From Spirogloea muscicola (Eukaryota > Streptophyta > Zygnematophyceae > Spirogloeales > Spirogloeaceae): DNA of 16,967 nt. The translations under genes and the position numbers were made by a program. Below the pieces are notes generated by a model that did no database searches, was not told the DNA's origin, and saw only the letters and a program-made list of their open reading frames with translations. The first letter of the stretch is position 1; the number at the start of each line of letters is the position of its first letter. The stretch spans positions 74,453-91,419 of the forward strand of contig WELB01000349.1 in NCBI GenBank assembly GCA_009602725.1, read 5' to 3'. Shown piece by piece: positions 1-10,609 of the stretch.

Positions 1-1030
1 CCCCCCCCCCTCCCGGTATGACCGGAGGGCGGGCGCAGGGAAGTTCAAATCAAATACTTTGCAAGTCCCTTCTCTACAAACGCAAGTCCCAGATTTGAGG
101 GAGCGAAAGATTCAAAAGGGGGGGGGACGAAAATGGCAAATCTGAAAACGTCGCCGCGGTGCGTCAAGTTTGCAATGTATCACCGCGCCAGATTGCTGGC
201 GCCGTTGACCCACCGGCGGCCGGGCTTCTCGCCGAACCACGCGCTGACGCTGACGCGTGGCTACTCCATCTGCTTGGTTGATCTCCGCTGGATGACACGT
301 GGCCACGGCATTCAAACTGCTCTGTGGGCCCGCAGGTTCAGATTGGGGTGGCAGGATCATCAGCGGCTTGCCCGGCAGGCCATCTATCGACGGCCGGGTT
401 CGCCAGGCTCCCATGCTTCTCAATGGGCGAGCACTTTCTTCTAATGCTGCCGGCTCCCCCGCTCAGGTATTTCGAATGAGGCTGGCGGTCTCGCTCCAGC
501 GCTCTCTAGCGTTACTGAGCTGCTTTGTTTCTCCGTGTGCTTGTCGCTCTTAGCGCTTCCCCTGGCCCCCTTCTCGTACTCTGTTCATTCTTTCTTGGGC
601 TGGCTCTTTCCAGCCCCTATCCTCAACGGGCGAGCACGAAGGAAGTGCACACAGAGAAACAAAACAGCTACGAATCACTCAGTAACCTCTGCTAAGCAGC
701 CGCAGGTCGGAGATGCTAGGCTCGTGGAAGTGGGTCCCCTGGCCAGAGCCAGAGGCAGCAGCTTTTGGCTCTCGATCAAGAGCCGCAACACCAGAGCCCT
801 GAGAGCCCACGGTGTTGGAAGCTGCCTGTTCCCGGTGGTGCTGTAGGACACCGCTGCTGGCCTTACGCAGCCACCAGTCAAGCTGGCCGCGCTTGTTTCA
901 TTGTAGGACACCGCATTTCGTGCAAGGTTGTGCAGGAGGTCAAGCCACCGAGTCTCAGAAGCCCCATAGACGTCAACAGCGAGGGCAACAGCTTTCTTCT
1001 CCGCTGGATGAGAGCGTACTAAATGTCCTT
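1..1030. other. Left-edge stretch with no recognisable gene
   Basis: It opens with a run of ten C, and a run of G lies near 120. Several short frames are open on both strands, for example plus 299-553 and minus 675-1319. None has a recognisable motif, a plausible amino-acid composition, or a neighbour that splices to it in phase. The sequence could be intergenic, UTR or the end of a lineage-specific gene. I see no repeat family, tRNA or mobile-element structure in it. Confidence 0.4.
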
Positions 1031-1450
1031 GCCTTAGGTGCCGCCAACGAGCGCGTGCCCTGACTTGAAGGCTGAAAAAATTGGATTGGTCCATTCGAAC
1101 ACGTCCATGGGGACCACATCCGCGATGATGTGGGCCCCTGCCGAGCGTGATGGCCACCAGGTCTACCCGCCTTGTGCAGGGGCCTTCAGGCCTCACCTGC
1201 ATGAGCATCACATCGGCCTTTTCTACTGCCACAGTATATCTCGCCTCCAGAAGATGCCGAACATTGCTTACCAGAGGATGTTCCGCTGAGCGACCATCAG
1301 CTCCCTCCCATGCGCACATCAGAAAACGTGTGCCGCCAGCTCCGCCGCATCCGTCTTCCAGTCACCACGCTCGCATTGCAAAGCCCCAAGGAGACAGGGC
1401 GGAGAAGGGCCAAGGAGGTGGTGTGGAATCCGTCATCCGCTGTGCATCAT

Positions 1451-2150
1451 TCAGAGGCCGAGCCACAGGCCATGCCGAGCCTCCGGCGGAGGACGCCAAT
1501 GGCAGCTGTGCACGCTCTTGCAGGTCTGTCTTGGGGAAAAGCTGCAAAGCCATCTCGAGGCAGCCTTGTCAGCCTCGGCGCATGTCGAGCTTGAGTGCAG
1601 GTCGTCGGCGTTCGCGAGGTGATCGAGGAACACTGCATGCGCCGCCAATTCCGGTGCTTCACCAGCACTCTATCATGGGCCGACGAACAAGACACCTAAG
1701 AAGGCAGCGAGTCCAGTCTCCACTTCCATGATTGCCTGCTTCCAGCACATGTATGTAGACGGAAGCATTGAGATACCGGGGCAGCAACTTGCGCCAGCTG
1801 CCAGGTAGGCCGCAAGTTGAACCATCAGCAGCGTGGTCCCCATAGCCAAGGCGCGGAATTGCTTGCTGTGCAGCTGGAGTGTTGGAAAAGGCCCAGTGAT
1901 TGATGAATACTGCCACGCCAAGACACCCTTGTTGAAAGCGCAGATGCCGCCAGCACCTCTGAAAAGGGAGGAGACGATGCTCGCGATACTGCAGAACAGC
2001 TCTTCCCTATCTGGGGAAAGAAAGACTCTTTCAGTAGAGGGCGATGGCTAGGATTGGCCAGCTCAGGAGAAGATTGACAGTGAAGGAAGGCAATGGCTGT
2101 GAGAGGCCAGCCCGAAGCCACTCTTTCTGGCTGGCATTGTCCAGCCACAT
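1451..2150 (-). CDS. Possible unidentified multi-exon gene (hydrophobic protein)
   Basis: No family is recognised. On the minus strand a TATA box lies about 120 bases upstream of an ATG at 2150-2148 (protein begins MWLDNAS). A pyrimidine-rich acceptor ending at 2011 precedes a frame open from 2010 to a TGA at 1673, about 111 codons. That frame contains a strongly hydrophobic stretch (RALAMGTTLLMVQLAAYLAA), a possible membrane helix, followed by a Cys/Pro-rich loop and a second apolar segment. A possible donor at 1695 and acceptor at 1633 remove a 62-base intron in phase and lead to a further open piece (LDHLANADD region) ending at 1451. The first ATG exon does not join the 2010 exon in an obvious phase, so the 5' model is unresolved. 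A second minus frame overlaps 1659-1916. Gene existence is inferred from these signals only. It could be a degraded gene or chance open frames. Confidence 0.2.
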
Positions 2151-2267
2151 TCTTAAATTGGGCGAGCTTATTGCTTGAAGGGCCTGAAAGACCAAGACAA
2201 GGAGCGCTCCCAAGGGCCTCTCAGACCTTGTCAATTCAAGTCTGGCTAAGCTCTTACAGCCCTTGCT

Positions 2268-2276
2268 CCTTTTATA
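2268..2276 (-). promoter_or_regulatory. TATA box on the minus strand
   Basis: The minus strand reads TATAAAAGG, a close match to the eukaryotic TATA consensus. It is about 120 bases upstream of the first ATG of the possible gene at 1451-2150, a reasonable spacing for a 5' UTR. A start of transcription near 2240 would be expected. It is a single short motif, so chance occurrence is possible. Confidence 0.3.
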
Positions 2277-3070
2277 CCTTATTCATGTTTTTGTGGGTTG
2301 GCTTTCCAATTCCTAGCACCTTCTGCAAGAGCTGCTGCTTCTTCGTTTTGGGATAAGCTGCTTCTATGCTCACAGCAATCGCCTCATTTTGATTGGAAGA
2401 GCTACTTCTGCACGGCCCACTAGGCTGAGTCAGATGGTCACCAAGCCCATTGCTGGGTGCCATACTACCGCCTTCAGATCGACTCCCCAACCAAGTCGCT
2501 GGTTCATTGTTATACACCTTATAACAAGGTCGCCCAGCGGGGGTTGTTCCCCTCACCATCAATGTCCGCGGGACTTCTGGGGCTCTGTGGCTAGATGTTG
2601 CAGCTTGTCCTCGTCTGGACTTTCTTCAATCTTCGAAGGGCTGCTTCCTCTAAGATGGGATCTCTACCGGATTTCCAGGCTTCACGGAAGTATTAGCATT
2701 TCCAATGTTTAGCAGCAACAGCTTGCTGTACTGCAGCAACTGAGACGTTAGCAACTTGACCAACCGCCATTTATTGGCCATGATGGAGCGGTGTTGACGT
2801 GCTTGGTCTATGTTAAAGGGCGACCCAATTTGCGAGACAGACCTCTTCTTGCACATCCCAGATAGTTGTTTGGTTGATGTGCTTGCACGTGGTGACATTC
2901 CAAACAGTCCGTGTGGAAATCTAGGAAACACCATTGCTGTCAAGCAGCTGCAGGATTTCATAGTTGCTTTGCTATTTCTGCCCGTCTCTTATTGTGCCAG
3001 TAATGCATTGCATGTATGACCTCCCACCTAGAAGAGGCCTGTACCAGTAGACCCTTCACCTGTACACCTT
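2277..3070. other. Intergenic stretch, no gene recognised
   Basis: This stretch is less GC-rich than the coding regions to the right. Minus-strand frames at 2272-2562 and 2650-2961 and a plus frame at 2810-3019 are open, but show no motif and no splice partners. It lies beyond the likely 3' end of the acyltransferase gene and upstream of the TATA box, so an intergenic spacer is the simplest reading. Confidence 0.4.
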
Positions 3071-3110
3071 CATGCTACTGGTATAGCTGCTTTGCAGCTA
3101 TGAGAGCATG
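3071..3110. repeat. Two-step inverted repeat (hairpin)
   Basis: A perfect 8-bp stem (ATAGCTGC, 3083-3090, with GCAGCTAT, 3094-3101) closes a 3-base loop. An outer 6-bp stem (CATGCT, 3071-3076, with AGCATG, 3105-3110) stacks beyond a small internal loop. It lies roughly 90-130 bases beyond the probable polyadenylation motif of the acyltransferase gene. It could be a 3'-end structure, a small RNA hairpin or chance. Confidence 0.5.
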
Positions 3111-3197
3111 CTGACAGTGCTGCCAGCAGAACATGGACGTTCATGCCCAAAGAGCATTGGTCCTCTTGGCAATACTATGCCACGTAAACAAAGGGTT

Positions 3198-3202
3198 TTA
3201 CA
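3198..3202 (-). terminator. Candidate TGTAA polyadenylation signal for the acyltransferase gene
   Basis: The minus strand reads TGTAA here, about 126 bases after the stop codon at 3328. TGTAA is the usual poly(A) signal in chlorophyte algae, and I noticed no other copy between the stop and about 3000. The motif is short, so the assignment is tentative. Confidence 0.4.
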
Positions 3203-3327
3203 AACCCTTCCAACACAAACGAGTGAAGTAATTTTGTGACTTAACTGACTACTTGGCTCCCTCACTTCAAGAAACTGGGAGGTGAATATACAAGGAGTCA
3301 CAAATTAGGGTCTTTCTGCCTATCACA

Positions 3328-6300
3328 CTACTCGTGCTGGAAGGGAGCTGAAGGATGCTGGAAGTCTATGCTGTCGTATCTGGCGAGACCGTCGTGTTTG
3401 GACAGGCTGTCTGCAGAGTGGAGGCTCAGAAGCTTGGGCCGTGCAGTGAGGATCAGCGCAAGGTACTCTGGATTCCTCTGCAGAAATTCGCTGAAATCTG
3501 TCCAGCTTATGGAGCCATTCTTGTCCAGGTCCAGAGCTTCATAAATATTGCGGACCTGCGAGAACTCTCTGACTGGTTTAGGGCTCACAACAACACAATG
3601 ACCTTCTTCAATGCTCGCCTGCCAGCTGCAATACCCAGCATCGGTAGATTGATATTGCTGTACTACTATAGTTACTCATGTTTACAAGAGACGCACCTGT
3701 GAGTCTTGGATGGAAGGGAACAAGATTCGCAAGGAGGCCTCGGCCTCTGCGTGGCTTAGGACGCCATCATTGTCAGCATCACAAAGGCAGAATGCTGCTT
3801 CAATGGACTCCTTGAACTTGGTATGCTTAGAAATGAAAGCCAGCCCTGCCACAAACTGTCACAGAGAGGAGTACAGAAAACCCAAATCAGGTGAAGGCAT
3901 AGCTGGCAGGATCTTTCCTCTGCAACGTGACAGAGATATGTCCAAGTTCTGGCAGGACAAGCTTTGCAACAACGAGCTTTTAGCACAACTGCTAGCCAAG
4001 AAAATCTTGGCAGGAGCAGGGGCAGGGCTTGTGAAGCGAAGCAGACCTCGCGGAAGTTGATGTATCCTTTCTCTGATGAGTCAAATAAGTAGAAGGCCTT
4101 CCTGGTTGCAGGAGTGTCAGGTACCTCCAGGGCTTTCAGAAACTCGTCAAGTGTGAGCTGCCCGCTGTAATGGTAGCCAACATCATAATTGCAAGAGCGA
4201 ATCAGGTGATGAGAGCAGATCAGTCTGTGTGTCTCTCAAATACTTGCACTTTGAAGGTCACACATGAGACAAAGTGTCCTCCAATGCTTGGAGGGGAGGG
4301 CACAGGGCCAGGTACGCTGTACTGGATGTATGCCTTGCACCTGGTGGTACTGATCTGTGTGTAACACTTGAATACGTCACTTGCTCCTTATTACAGAGAA
4401 GGGAAAGTATGCATGTGCATAGTCATGCTAACGCGCTTACCTTCGAGTGACATCCATGGCATTGAACTTCTTGAGATAATATTTGGCTTCCTTGACATCA
4501 AGGTGGAACAGCCGTTCCATCCTCCCAAACTCGACATTGGCAACGCCCAGAGGGACCCGCATCTTCTCTGCCTCCAGAGCAAGCGCCACGTCGCCATATG
4601 TGTGTTCAGTCACATTGACGTTCAGAGCCCTCGCCATGCTCGACCTGCATCTGTCTGCGAAGAAGTGAGGATCGTGTCGATCCCGCTTGCTGGGCACCAT
4701 CACTGGAAGATACTCAACCTGCGAGTGCACCCATATCAGCGGGATCTCAATAAGAGACTCAAAGTACTAAGCAACAAGCCTTGACTCACTTTGAAGTGCT
4801 TGTCCTGCAGCCTATAGACGCGTCAGAGAAAAGGCTGAACAAATTCTACCAGAGGGATGGGCAATAATGAGCATTAAACAACAAAGCATCTCCAACAAGC
4901 CATCTTCAGCGGCCCAAGTGAGGACCACCATACCACCATCATGTTGTAGAATTGCGTCATGAGCTTGAAGAGGAGAAGGTGGATGGGGGGGCCCTCCACG
5001 ACCCAAGATGGGTCGCATCGATCATGAGGGTATTTGATCACAATCGGCTGTATAGGCAGTCCTGGAGCGAAGGCACCCGTCTGTGGAGACAAGCGCCAAT
5101 GGGAAAAGCTCCTGCAATTGACCATGAGTCCAGTGCTCCCCAAGATTGCAAAAAGCATATGCAACCTGGACTCAAATAGGAGAAAGACAAGCAACTGCAG
5201 AGTTGCGCATGACACATCAGCCGTCTGTTTTATCATAGCCGCTGTTGGGGAAAAGCCGCACCTTGAAGGAGACGAGCGACCGACCATTAGTGGTGGTGGC
5301 TTCTGGAAAGAGCATGATGTTGGCCCAGTCATTGCACATGGCGCGTCGCTTGATCTCGCCGGCTGCGTCCTTCCTGGAGCTCGGTGAGCTGCGATCCACT
5401 GCAATGACCTGTCGAGAGATCAAAGAAGCAGCAATGAAGAGCAATCGAGGTCAGAAGGTTTTGAGCCTGGCCTTGACTGCAGATTGAGCATCCTGCTGAG
5501 TAGCAAGATTCAACAGTGGTGAAATACGATCTCTCAGTACCCGAATAGCAAGCTATCATGCTCAAGCGAGGAGAAACAGACACTGTGGTCGACCGGCCCA
5601 ATCCAGGGCTGGTCAAGCTCAACCGTGCAGAGGCACGGACCTGCAGCGCATGCATGATGGCTCCAGCTATGGGGATCTCCAGGTTCTCCTTGGCGGTCAC
5701 TATCACGGGCAGGTGCGCGAAGAAGACGAAGACCGGGTCCACAAAGGTCACGTGGTTGCTGCAATGGCGGAGGATTGGCATGAGAACGTCCATCCGGCCT
5801 TCTCAACTGGTCGAGAAAGACACGCCAGCAGCATCTTCATCGAGAACTGCTGACCGCCGCCAACATCTCGCGGAGGCTCCACGAGTTAGCCGGCCGCTGA
5901 CCTGACCAAGATGGGCGCGGCGTCGCGGGGCGCGGGCTTCCCCTTGACGCGGATCCAGTGGTAGCCGCAGGCGAAGAGCAGGCCGCGGGCGCAGAGGCGG
6001 ACGGGCCAGAGCGAGGCGCGGCGCCACGGCGAGAAGGGCCGCGTGAGCGTGTCGCGCGCGCCCACCAGCGCCACTTTGGTGGACAGGTAGCCCATGAGGA
6101 GCATGAGGAGTAGCAGCAGGACGCGGATGAGGAAGAGCGGGAGCACGACGGCGGTGCGCAGGACCTCGTAGACGCCAGTGATGCTGTAGCTGTTGTTCTG
6201 GAACGGGTTGAAGGGCATGTCGGGCCCCAGCACCGGCGGCCTGCCCAGCGGGAACTCGCCCTCGCCCTCCGCCGCCGCCGCCGCCGCCGCCGCCGCCGAC

Positions 6301-6347
6301 TCGTCGGGCAGCGGCGGCGGTCCCGGGTCCCGGCCCTCGGCCGCCAT
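3328..6347 (-). CDS. LPEAT2: LPEAT2/LPCAT-type acyl-CoA:lysophospholipid acyltransferase with EF-hands
   Basis: Exons in reading order: 6347-5902, 5758-5641, 5408-5262, 5080-4934, 4718-4441, 4164-4047, 3855-3697, 3555-3328. All have GT-AG introns and phases close, giving 546 residues, close to plant LPEAT2. An N-terminal linker with Ala9 (from nine GCC/GGC units at 6271-6297) precedes a hydrophobic membrane segment near residues 65-90. The PlsC-type acyltransferase domain follows: motif I NHVTFVD (150-156), VIAVDR (189-194), motif III FPEATTTNG (222-230; Ala replaces the usual Gly at 225) and GLPIQP (244-249). The C-terminus carries EF-hand loops at 375-386, 407-418, 444-455 (canonical, DADNDGVLSHAE) and 480-491. 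Loop 1 exists only after exons 5 and 6 are joined, which supports the model. Loop 2 has Lys at position 5 and is probably weak. The family re-acylates lysophosphatidylethanolamine or lysophosphatidylcholine at ER or Golgi membranes; Ca2+ control is inferred. Substrate cannot be read from sequence, so LPCAT1/2-like is the alternative name. Confidence 0.93.
6271..6297 (-). repeat. Trinucleotide repeat coding for Ala9
   Basis: Nine perfect GCC units on the plus strand read as nine GCG alanine codons in exon 1 of the acyltransferase gene. Such repeats are prone to length change between strains. The alanine tract lies in the cytosolic-looking N-terminal linker, before the membrane segment, and is unlikely to matter for catalysis. 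Confidence 0.9.
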
Positions 6348-7764
6348 GGCGGGCGTGTCCGAGCCTGGCTGCTGCGCCTGCGCGGCCGTCTAGCTCATCC
6401 GAGCCTCCGCAGCCGCGCTTCGGAAGCGCAAAGCGGCCCCAATCTCAATCCTGCGCAGTCTCTCGCAGCGCCGGAGCTCCTTCTCCGTCGTCGCGGCAGC
6501 GCCCAAGGCCTCCGGCAGCCAAGGCGCCGCAGCGGCGTCAGCGACGCGCCGGCAGAGCTTGGCTGAGCCGGCGATAGCGGCCGGGCCGAGCACCGCCGCC
6601 CAGCTTCAGCTCTGGCTCCGGGGCTCCGGCTGGGGGTTGGGGCTTCGACCCCGGCCCCGGCGTCGGGCCCAGGCCCTGCGCCGCGCGAGCCACCGCGGTC
6701 GGCGCCGCGAAGCGCGGCGGGCTCCGCGGCGGGCCGCGCGGGCGCCGCGGAGCTCGGAGCACGGCGACCTGGATAGCCGGGTTAAGCCTTCCCAGGGCGG
6801 GGTTATCCGGGCCGAGGCGCACGGTTTGTCAGCGGTTTGCCGGCGCGCCATTAGGCCCCCCTCTCCGAGCGCGCTTCGGTGCGGCCGGCGGTCCGATAAC
6901 CGCAGAAACCCGTTAACCGCCTCGGGAGGTCGGCCGGTAACCCCCTCCGGCGACGTTGCCCCCCCTTCCCCGCGCGCCATTTGAATCCCACGGGGGACCC
7001 CGCCGACTGGCCGTCACGCCCACTGCCGTTTCAGCCCCCATCTGGACCGCTCCCGTTCGGCCCACTAGCAAACGGCTGGCTGCCTGCACCGACGGCCCAA
7101 ACCGGGGGGCTCGCCTGAAAGCCCAACGAGAAGTAAGCCACACCCGCTCGTCGAACAGCTCGGGGAAATCCTGAATACAAAAAGCGAAAAACACCAGCCG
7201 TCGTCGCTCCCTCGTAACCTGCGCGACCCGCCGCCGCCGCCGCCAGCGCTTGCCTGCGGCTGCTGCACCGCGGCAGGCAGCTCGCGCCGCTTCGCAGGCG
7301 GTGCGGTGGCGCCTCTCTGCGCTTCTCCAGGCGTGCCCTGCGGCAGATCGCAGACGGGCTGGCCTTCGCCCCGCCCTCGTAGAGGCTGCGGAGGCCGACC
7401 AGCGGCCGGCCTGAGCACCGCAGCCGAGCGGGAATTCCCGACGACAGCAACTCTGAGCTCGAAGGCCCTACGGTGACGGGAGATTGGTGCAGCAATTGCT
7501 CCTCCACACTACCCGGAAGGTAACCACGACAGTTCGACGATGGGCTTGCTCTGAGACGGAGCGACCTCATCAAGGTGTAGCGCCTCTACAGCTTCAGAGG
7601 AGCTTCATGTCCACGCGGCCCTCGACCATGTCTGTATCGGCTGTAGGGCATGTATCAGAGAGGACGCAAGCCCGCCTGAGCTGTGTTGGCTGCTCTTGAG
7701 AGGCTTCATGACTGGGCTTGGAGCCCACCCGGCATGTGGGCTTCTCTGGCAGACGACCTCTTCA
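6348..7764. promoter_or_regulatory. GC-rich divergent promoter and 5' UTR region
   Basis: About 1.4 kb separates the divergent starts of the acyltransferase (minus) and SH3 (plus) genes. Open frames here (plus 6559-6984, minus 7031-7573) are Arg/Pro/Ala-rich products of high GC and carry no motif. Between 6777 and 6942 there are at least seven GGTT/AACC cores, including GGTTATCC (6801-6808), ATAACCG (6896-6902), the near-palindrome CCGTTAACCG (6910-6919) and CGGTAACC (6935-6942). These resemble MYB-type binding cores (family knowledge; binding is inferred). No TATA box stands out on either side. Confidence 0.5.
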
Positions 7765-10566
7765 ATGGACGCGATACGAAAGCAGGCAAGGAAGCTCTCT
7801 GAGCAGGTGGCAAAGCAGCAGCAGGTGGGTACAATATGGGCACTCGTGGTCATCGTTGACGACGGCCCTGCATGTCTACGTTCCCACGCTCTTGCGCATC
7901 TTTTGAGACCGTCACTTGGGTTAGGCAACGATCTGAGTCAATTGCACTTCCCAAGGTCGTGTCAAGACTGTCATATAAACAACTGGTCAGGTTGAGGTTA
8001 TTCTCTTCCAGACCTGCAGTCTATGATCACAACGCAGATTCCCATGCTTTATTCTGACCCATCGGTTGAAAAATAGTTGTATCATTCCCTTGAGGTGCAA
8101 TGCAGAGACAGGGTGCTGAAGCTACTATCTTGTCGTCTGTGGTGCACAGGCAGTACTCAAGCAGTTCGGAGGCTCACAAGCACCTCAGCATAGTGAGACT
8201 GTAATCACCGACGAAGCTGAGCTCCAAAGGCACCAGCAATTAGAGCGGCTGTATACAACCACAAAGGCTGGAAAAGTAAGAGGGTGGCGCCGAGGACTGT
8301 GATCTTGCTGTTGAGTGTCACGTCAGTGGGACTGGAGATGTTCCTCAACAGCACTCAATCAATCTGTAGTAGTGTACATAACATCCATTTAAGAATCTGA
8401 CATATTGCTGCTGATGATACTCAAACTCTGTCAAGCATCTCCTGCACTTGGCCTCCAAGGAACTGGCCAACACCAGAATTTGGCTTCTAGACATCATTAA
8501 GGATGACGGGCAGGAAGACCGTTAGCCTGTCAAGCACGCAGAGTACAGATGGTGGGTAATTGCCTCACTTCAAGGTTGTGTCTGTACAGGGGTATCAGCG
8601 GGAGATTGTCAAGGGAGTGGAAGGTCTGGTTGCAACTGGCATCAAGCAGGTTGAAGTAGGTAAGCTTGTGATCAACTTCAACTCAATTTCAATGACGAAG
8701 TAACTTTTAGCGTCGAATGACAGTCAAACTGTCTGTGATTGATATTGTCGCGTTTAATTGGTACTCACTCCTCGGCAATGCTTGAAACAAGCAAGATTTG
8801 AGAATCCGATCTTGTCTTGTTTTTTCGTCTTGAGCAGTGACCAGATTGGCAGAGGATTGCCGCAAGTATGGCACAGAAGGGCCAGGCATGGGAGGAGCCC
8901 TGGGAAGGGCGTCAGTGCACTACAGCAATGCCGAGACTGCTGTTGAGAAGGAGCGAGAAGCCTTTCACCGAGCTATTACAACCCAGGTGGGGGCCCACAT
9001 GCAGATCGACAATCCCCAGTGTCACGAAAACAGTGCTTTATCGCATGCAACCAATGTGGTTGGAGGTTCTCGGCGAGACTGCATGGGCGGAAACTTCTGG
9101 CGGCGGATCAAGCGTTAGTGACGGTACTGTCCACTGGCCTGGCAGGTGGCTGAGCCCTTGAAGGCCATGATAATGGGAGCTCCGCTGGAAGATGCGCGAC
9201 ACTTGACACAGCGGTATGACAGGCTGCGGCAAGAAGCGGAAGCTCAGGTACCTCTTGTCCTGATGATGCAGCCTTTCAAAGACAAGTTGCTGTCTTCTTG
9301 GCGTCGGTCATTTCATCGTACACTCAGGACCCTACCAATCAGGTGCCAGCTTCAGCTTCTTTCCTCTTCAGAAGGGGGTAGTTGACGTCAAGAAGGCAGT
9401 CCTTCTTACTGCCTGGACAGGCTGTGAAAGCTTCTGTCTTCGTGATCTCCACAGGTAGCAGAAGTGGAGAACCGCAAGACCAGAACAAGAGAACCAAAAA
9501 GTGGGCCTGAAAACACGGTGAAGCTCCAGATAGCGGAGCAGAAAATGGCGGAGCTGTCCTCGGCGATGGCTGTCCTGGGCAAGGAGGCTGCGTCCGCCAT
9601 GACAGCAGTGGAGGCGCAGCAGCAGCGTCTCACGTTACAGCGGCTGATTGCGCTGGTGGAGGCCGAGAGGGCATTCCATGCTCGGGCTGCTGAGATCTTG
9701 GACCAGCTTCATGCTGAAGTAAATCTTCAAGCCTGACCTGTGCTCTCCTCACTACTTGCATACATTGTGCATGGGGTCCGACCTTCTCACTTATGTGCTA
9801 GACATCACTGATAGGCTGTTTGCTGGGTCTTGCATGCAGATGGTGTCTGAGAGGCAGCGGAGCGAGTCCCTGCCTCCACAGCAAGGGGTCTTTGACTCCA
9901 TGCCACCACCTTCATATGAAGACGTGAAGTCAAATGGCAATCGCTTCATGGCTGCACAAAAGGCCATGTTCTTCCTCGCCGAGGTCCGAAACAGGCGACA
10001 ACCTTTGCCTCCTGTTTACTTTGTGAAGTAGCTTGCTACTATGCCTGTTGGCACCTTCGGTTCACAGTATCGTACCCACTGTTATTGTGAGTTGCTGAGG
10101 TTGGCAGGTCATGCATTCTTTCGAGGCTGAGTCAGAAGGGGAGCTGAGTTTGACAGCGGGCGACTACGTTGTCGTCCGCCAGGTAGATGCCAAAGTCCAA
10201 GCTTGACTAAGCGTCTCTTGCTCCTTGATCAGTTTCGCCGCCTCTAGCATCATTGGTTGTACTTGAGGTGAAAGGTTGGTCCTTTTATACAGGGACCTTC
10301 AGCAACATGAAGATTTCAGCTTTGTGTGTTTGCTTGAGGAGCAGTTCTTCACAGCCTTGTGCTAAGTATGTCGTAAGCTTGGCTGACTCGTGCAGTCAAC
10401 TTGAAGCTGAGACCTGACAATTTCGAAAAATCATACACTGCAGGTTTCGCCCACTGGCTGGTCAGAGGGCGAATGCAAAGGCAAGGCTGGGTGGTTTCCT
10501 TCCGCATATGTGGAGCAGCGCCAGCGCATGCCCGCCAACAAGATCCTGGATGCAGGGAATATCTGA
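7765..10566 (+). CDS. SH3P: BAR and SH3 domain protein, plant SH3P type
   Basis: Exons: 7765-7824, 8150-8275, 8590-8659, 8838-8986, 9146-9247, 9455-9718, 9840-9983, 10108-10182, 10444-10566. All introns are GT-AG and in phase, giving 370 residues, almost the size of Arabidopsis SH3P2. The start MDAIRKQARKLSEQ matches the conserved N-terminus of the family. Residues 1 to about 260 form a coiled BAR-type domain with family stretches such as GAPLEDARHL and LVEAERAFHARAAEILDQLH. A short Ser/Pro linker (about 262-295, containing MPPPSYEDV) follows. The SH3 domain is at about 304-358: VMHSFEAE, GELSLTAGDYVVVRQ, then GWSEGECKGKAGWFPSAYVE, with the Trp, Pro and Tyr of the ligand groove present. Relatives bind membranes through BAR and act in clathrin-coated vesicle traffic, cell-plate formation and autophagy. 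Role here is inferred from family. An in-frame ATG at 7708 would add 19 residues not expected in the family, so 7765 is preferred. Confidence 0.94.
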
Positions 10567-10604
10567 TCGGCCAACAGTCTGGTTGGCAACAATCGCTAGG
10601 ACTT

Positions 10605-10609
10605 TGTAA
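10605..10609 (+). terminator. TGTAA polyadenylation signal of the SH3 gene
   Basis: TGTAA lies 39 bases after the TGA stop of the BAR-SH3 gene. It is the usual chlorophyte poly(A) motif, but the distance is short for an algal 3' UTR, so a later site cannot be excluded. Confidence 0.4.

Noticed and set aside
675-1319. 214-residue minus-strand frame at the left edge
   Set aside because: It has no domain, and its most protein-like pieces lie in conflicting frames. A join to pieces such as AHIIADVVPMDVF near 1110 did not work in phase.
1673-2010. Possible nucleotide-sugar transporter start in the unidentified gene
   Set aside because: A short NKGVL-like stretch near helix 1 is reminiscent of the family, but nothing else supports it, so no function was assigned.
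6559-6984. 141-residue plus-strand frame between LPEAT2 and SH3P
   Set aside because: Arg/Ala/Pro-rich composition typical of GC-rich noise, no motif, and an equally open frame on the opposite strand.
7708-7764. Upstream in-frame ATG extending the SH3 protein by 19 residues
   Set aside because: The conserved family N-terminus begins at the 7765 ATG. The extension looks like translated 5' UTR.
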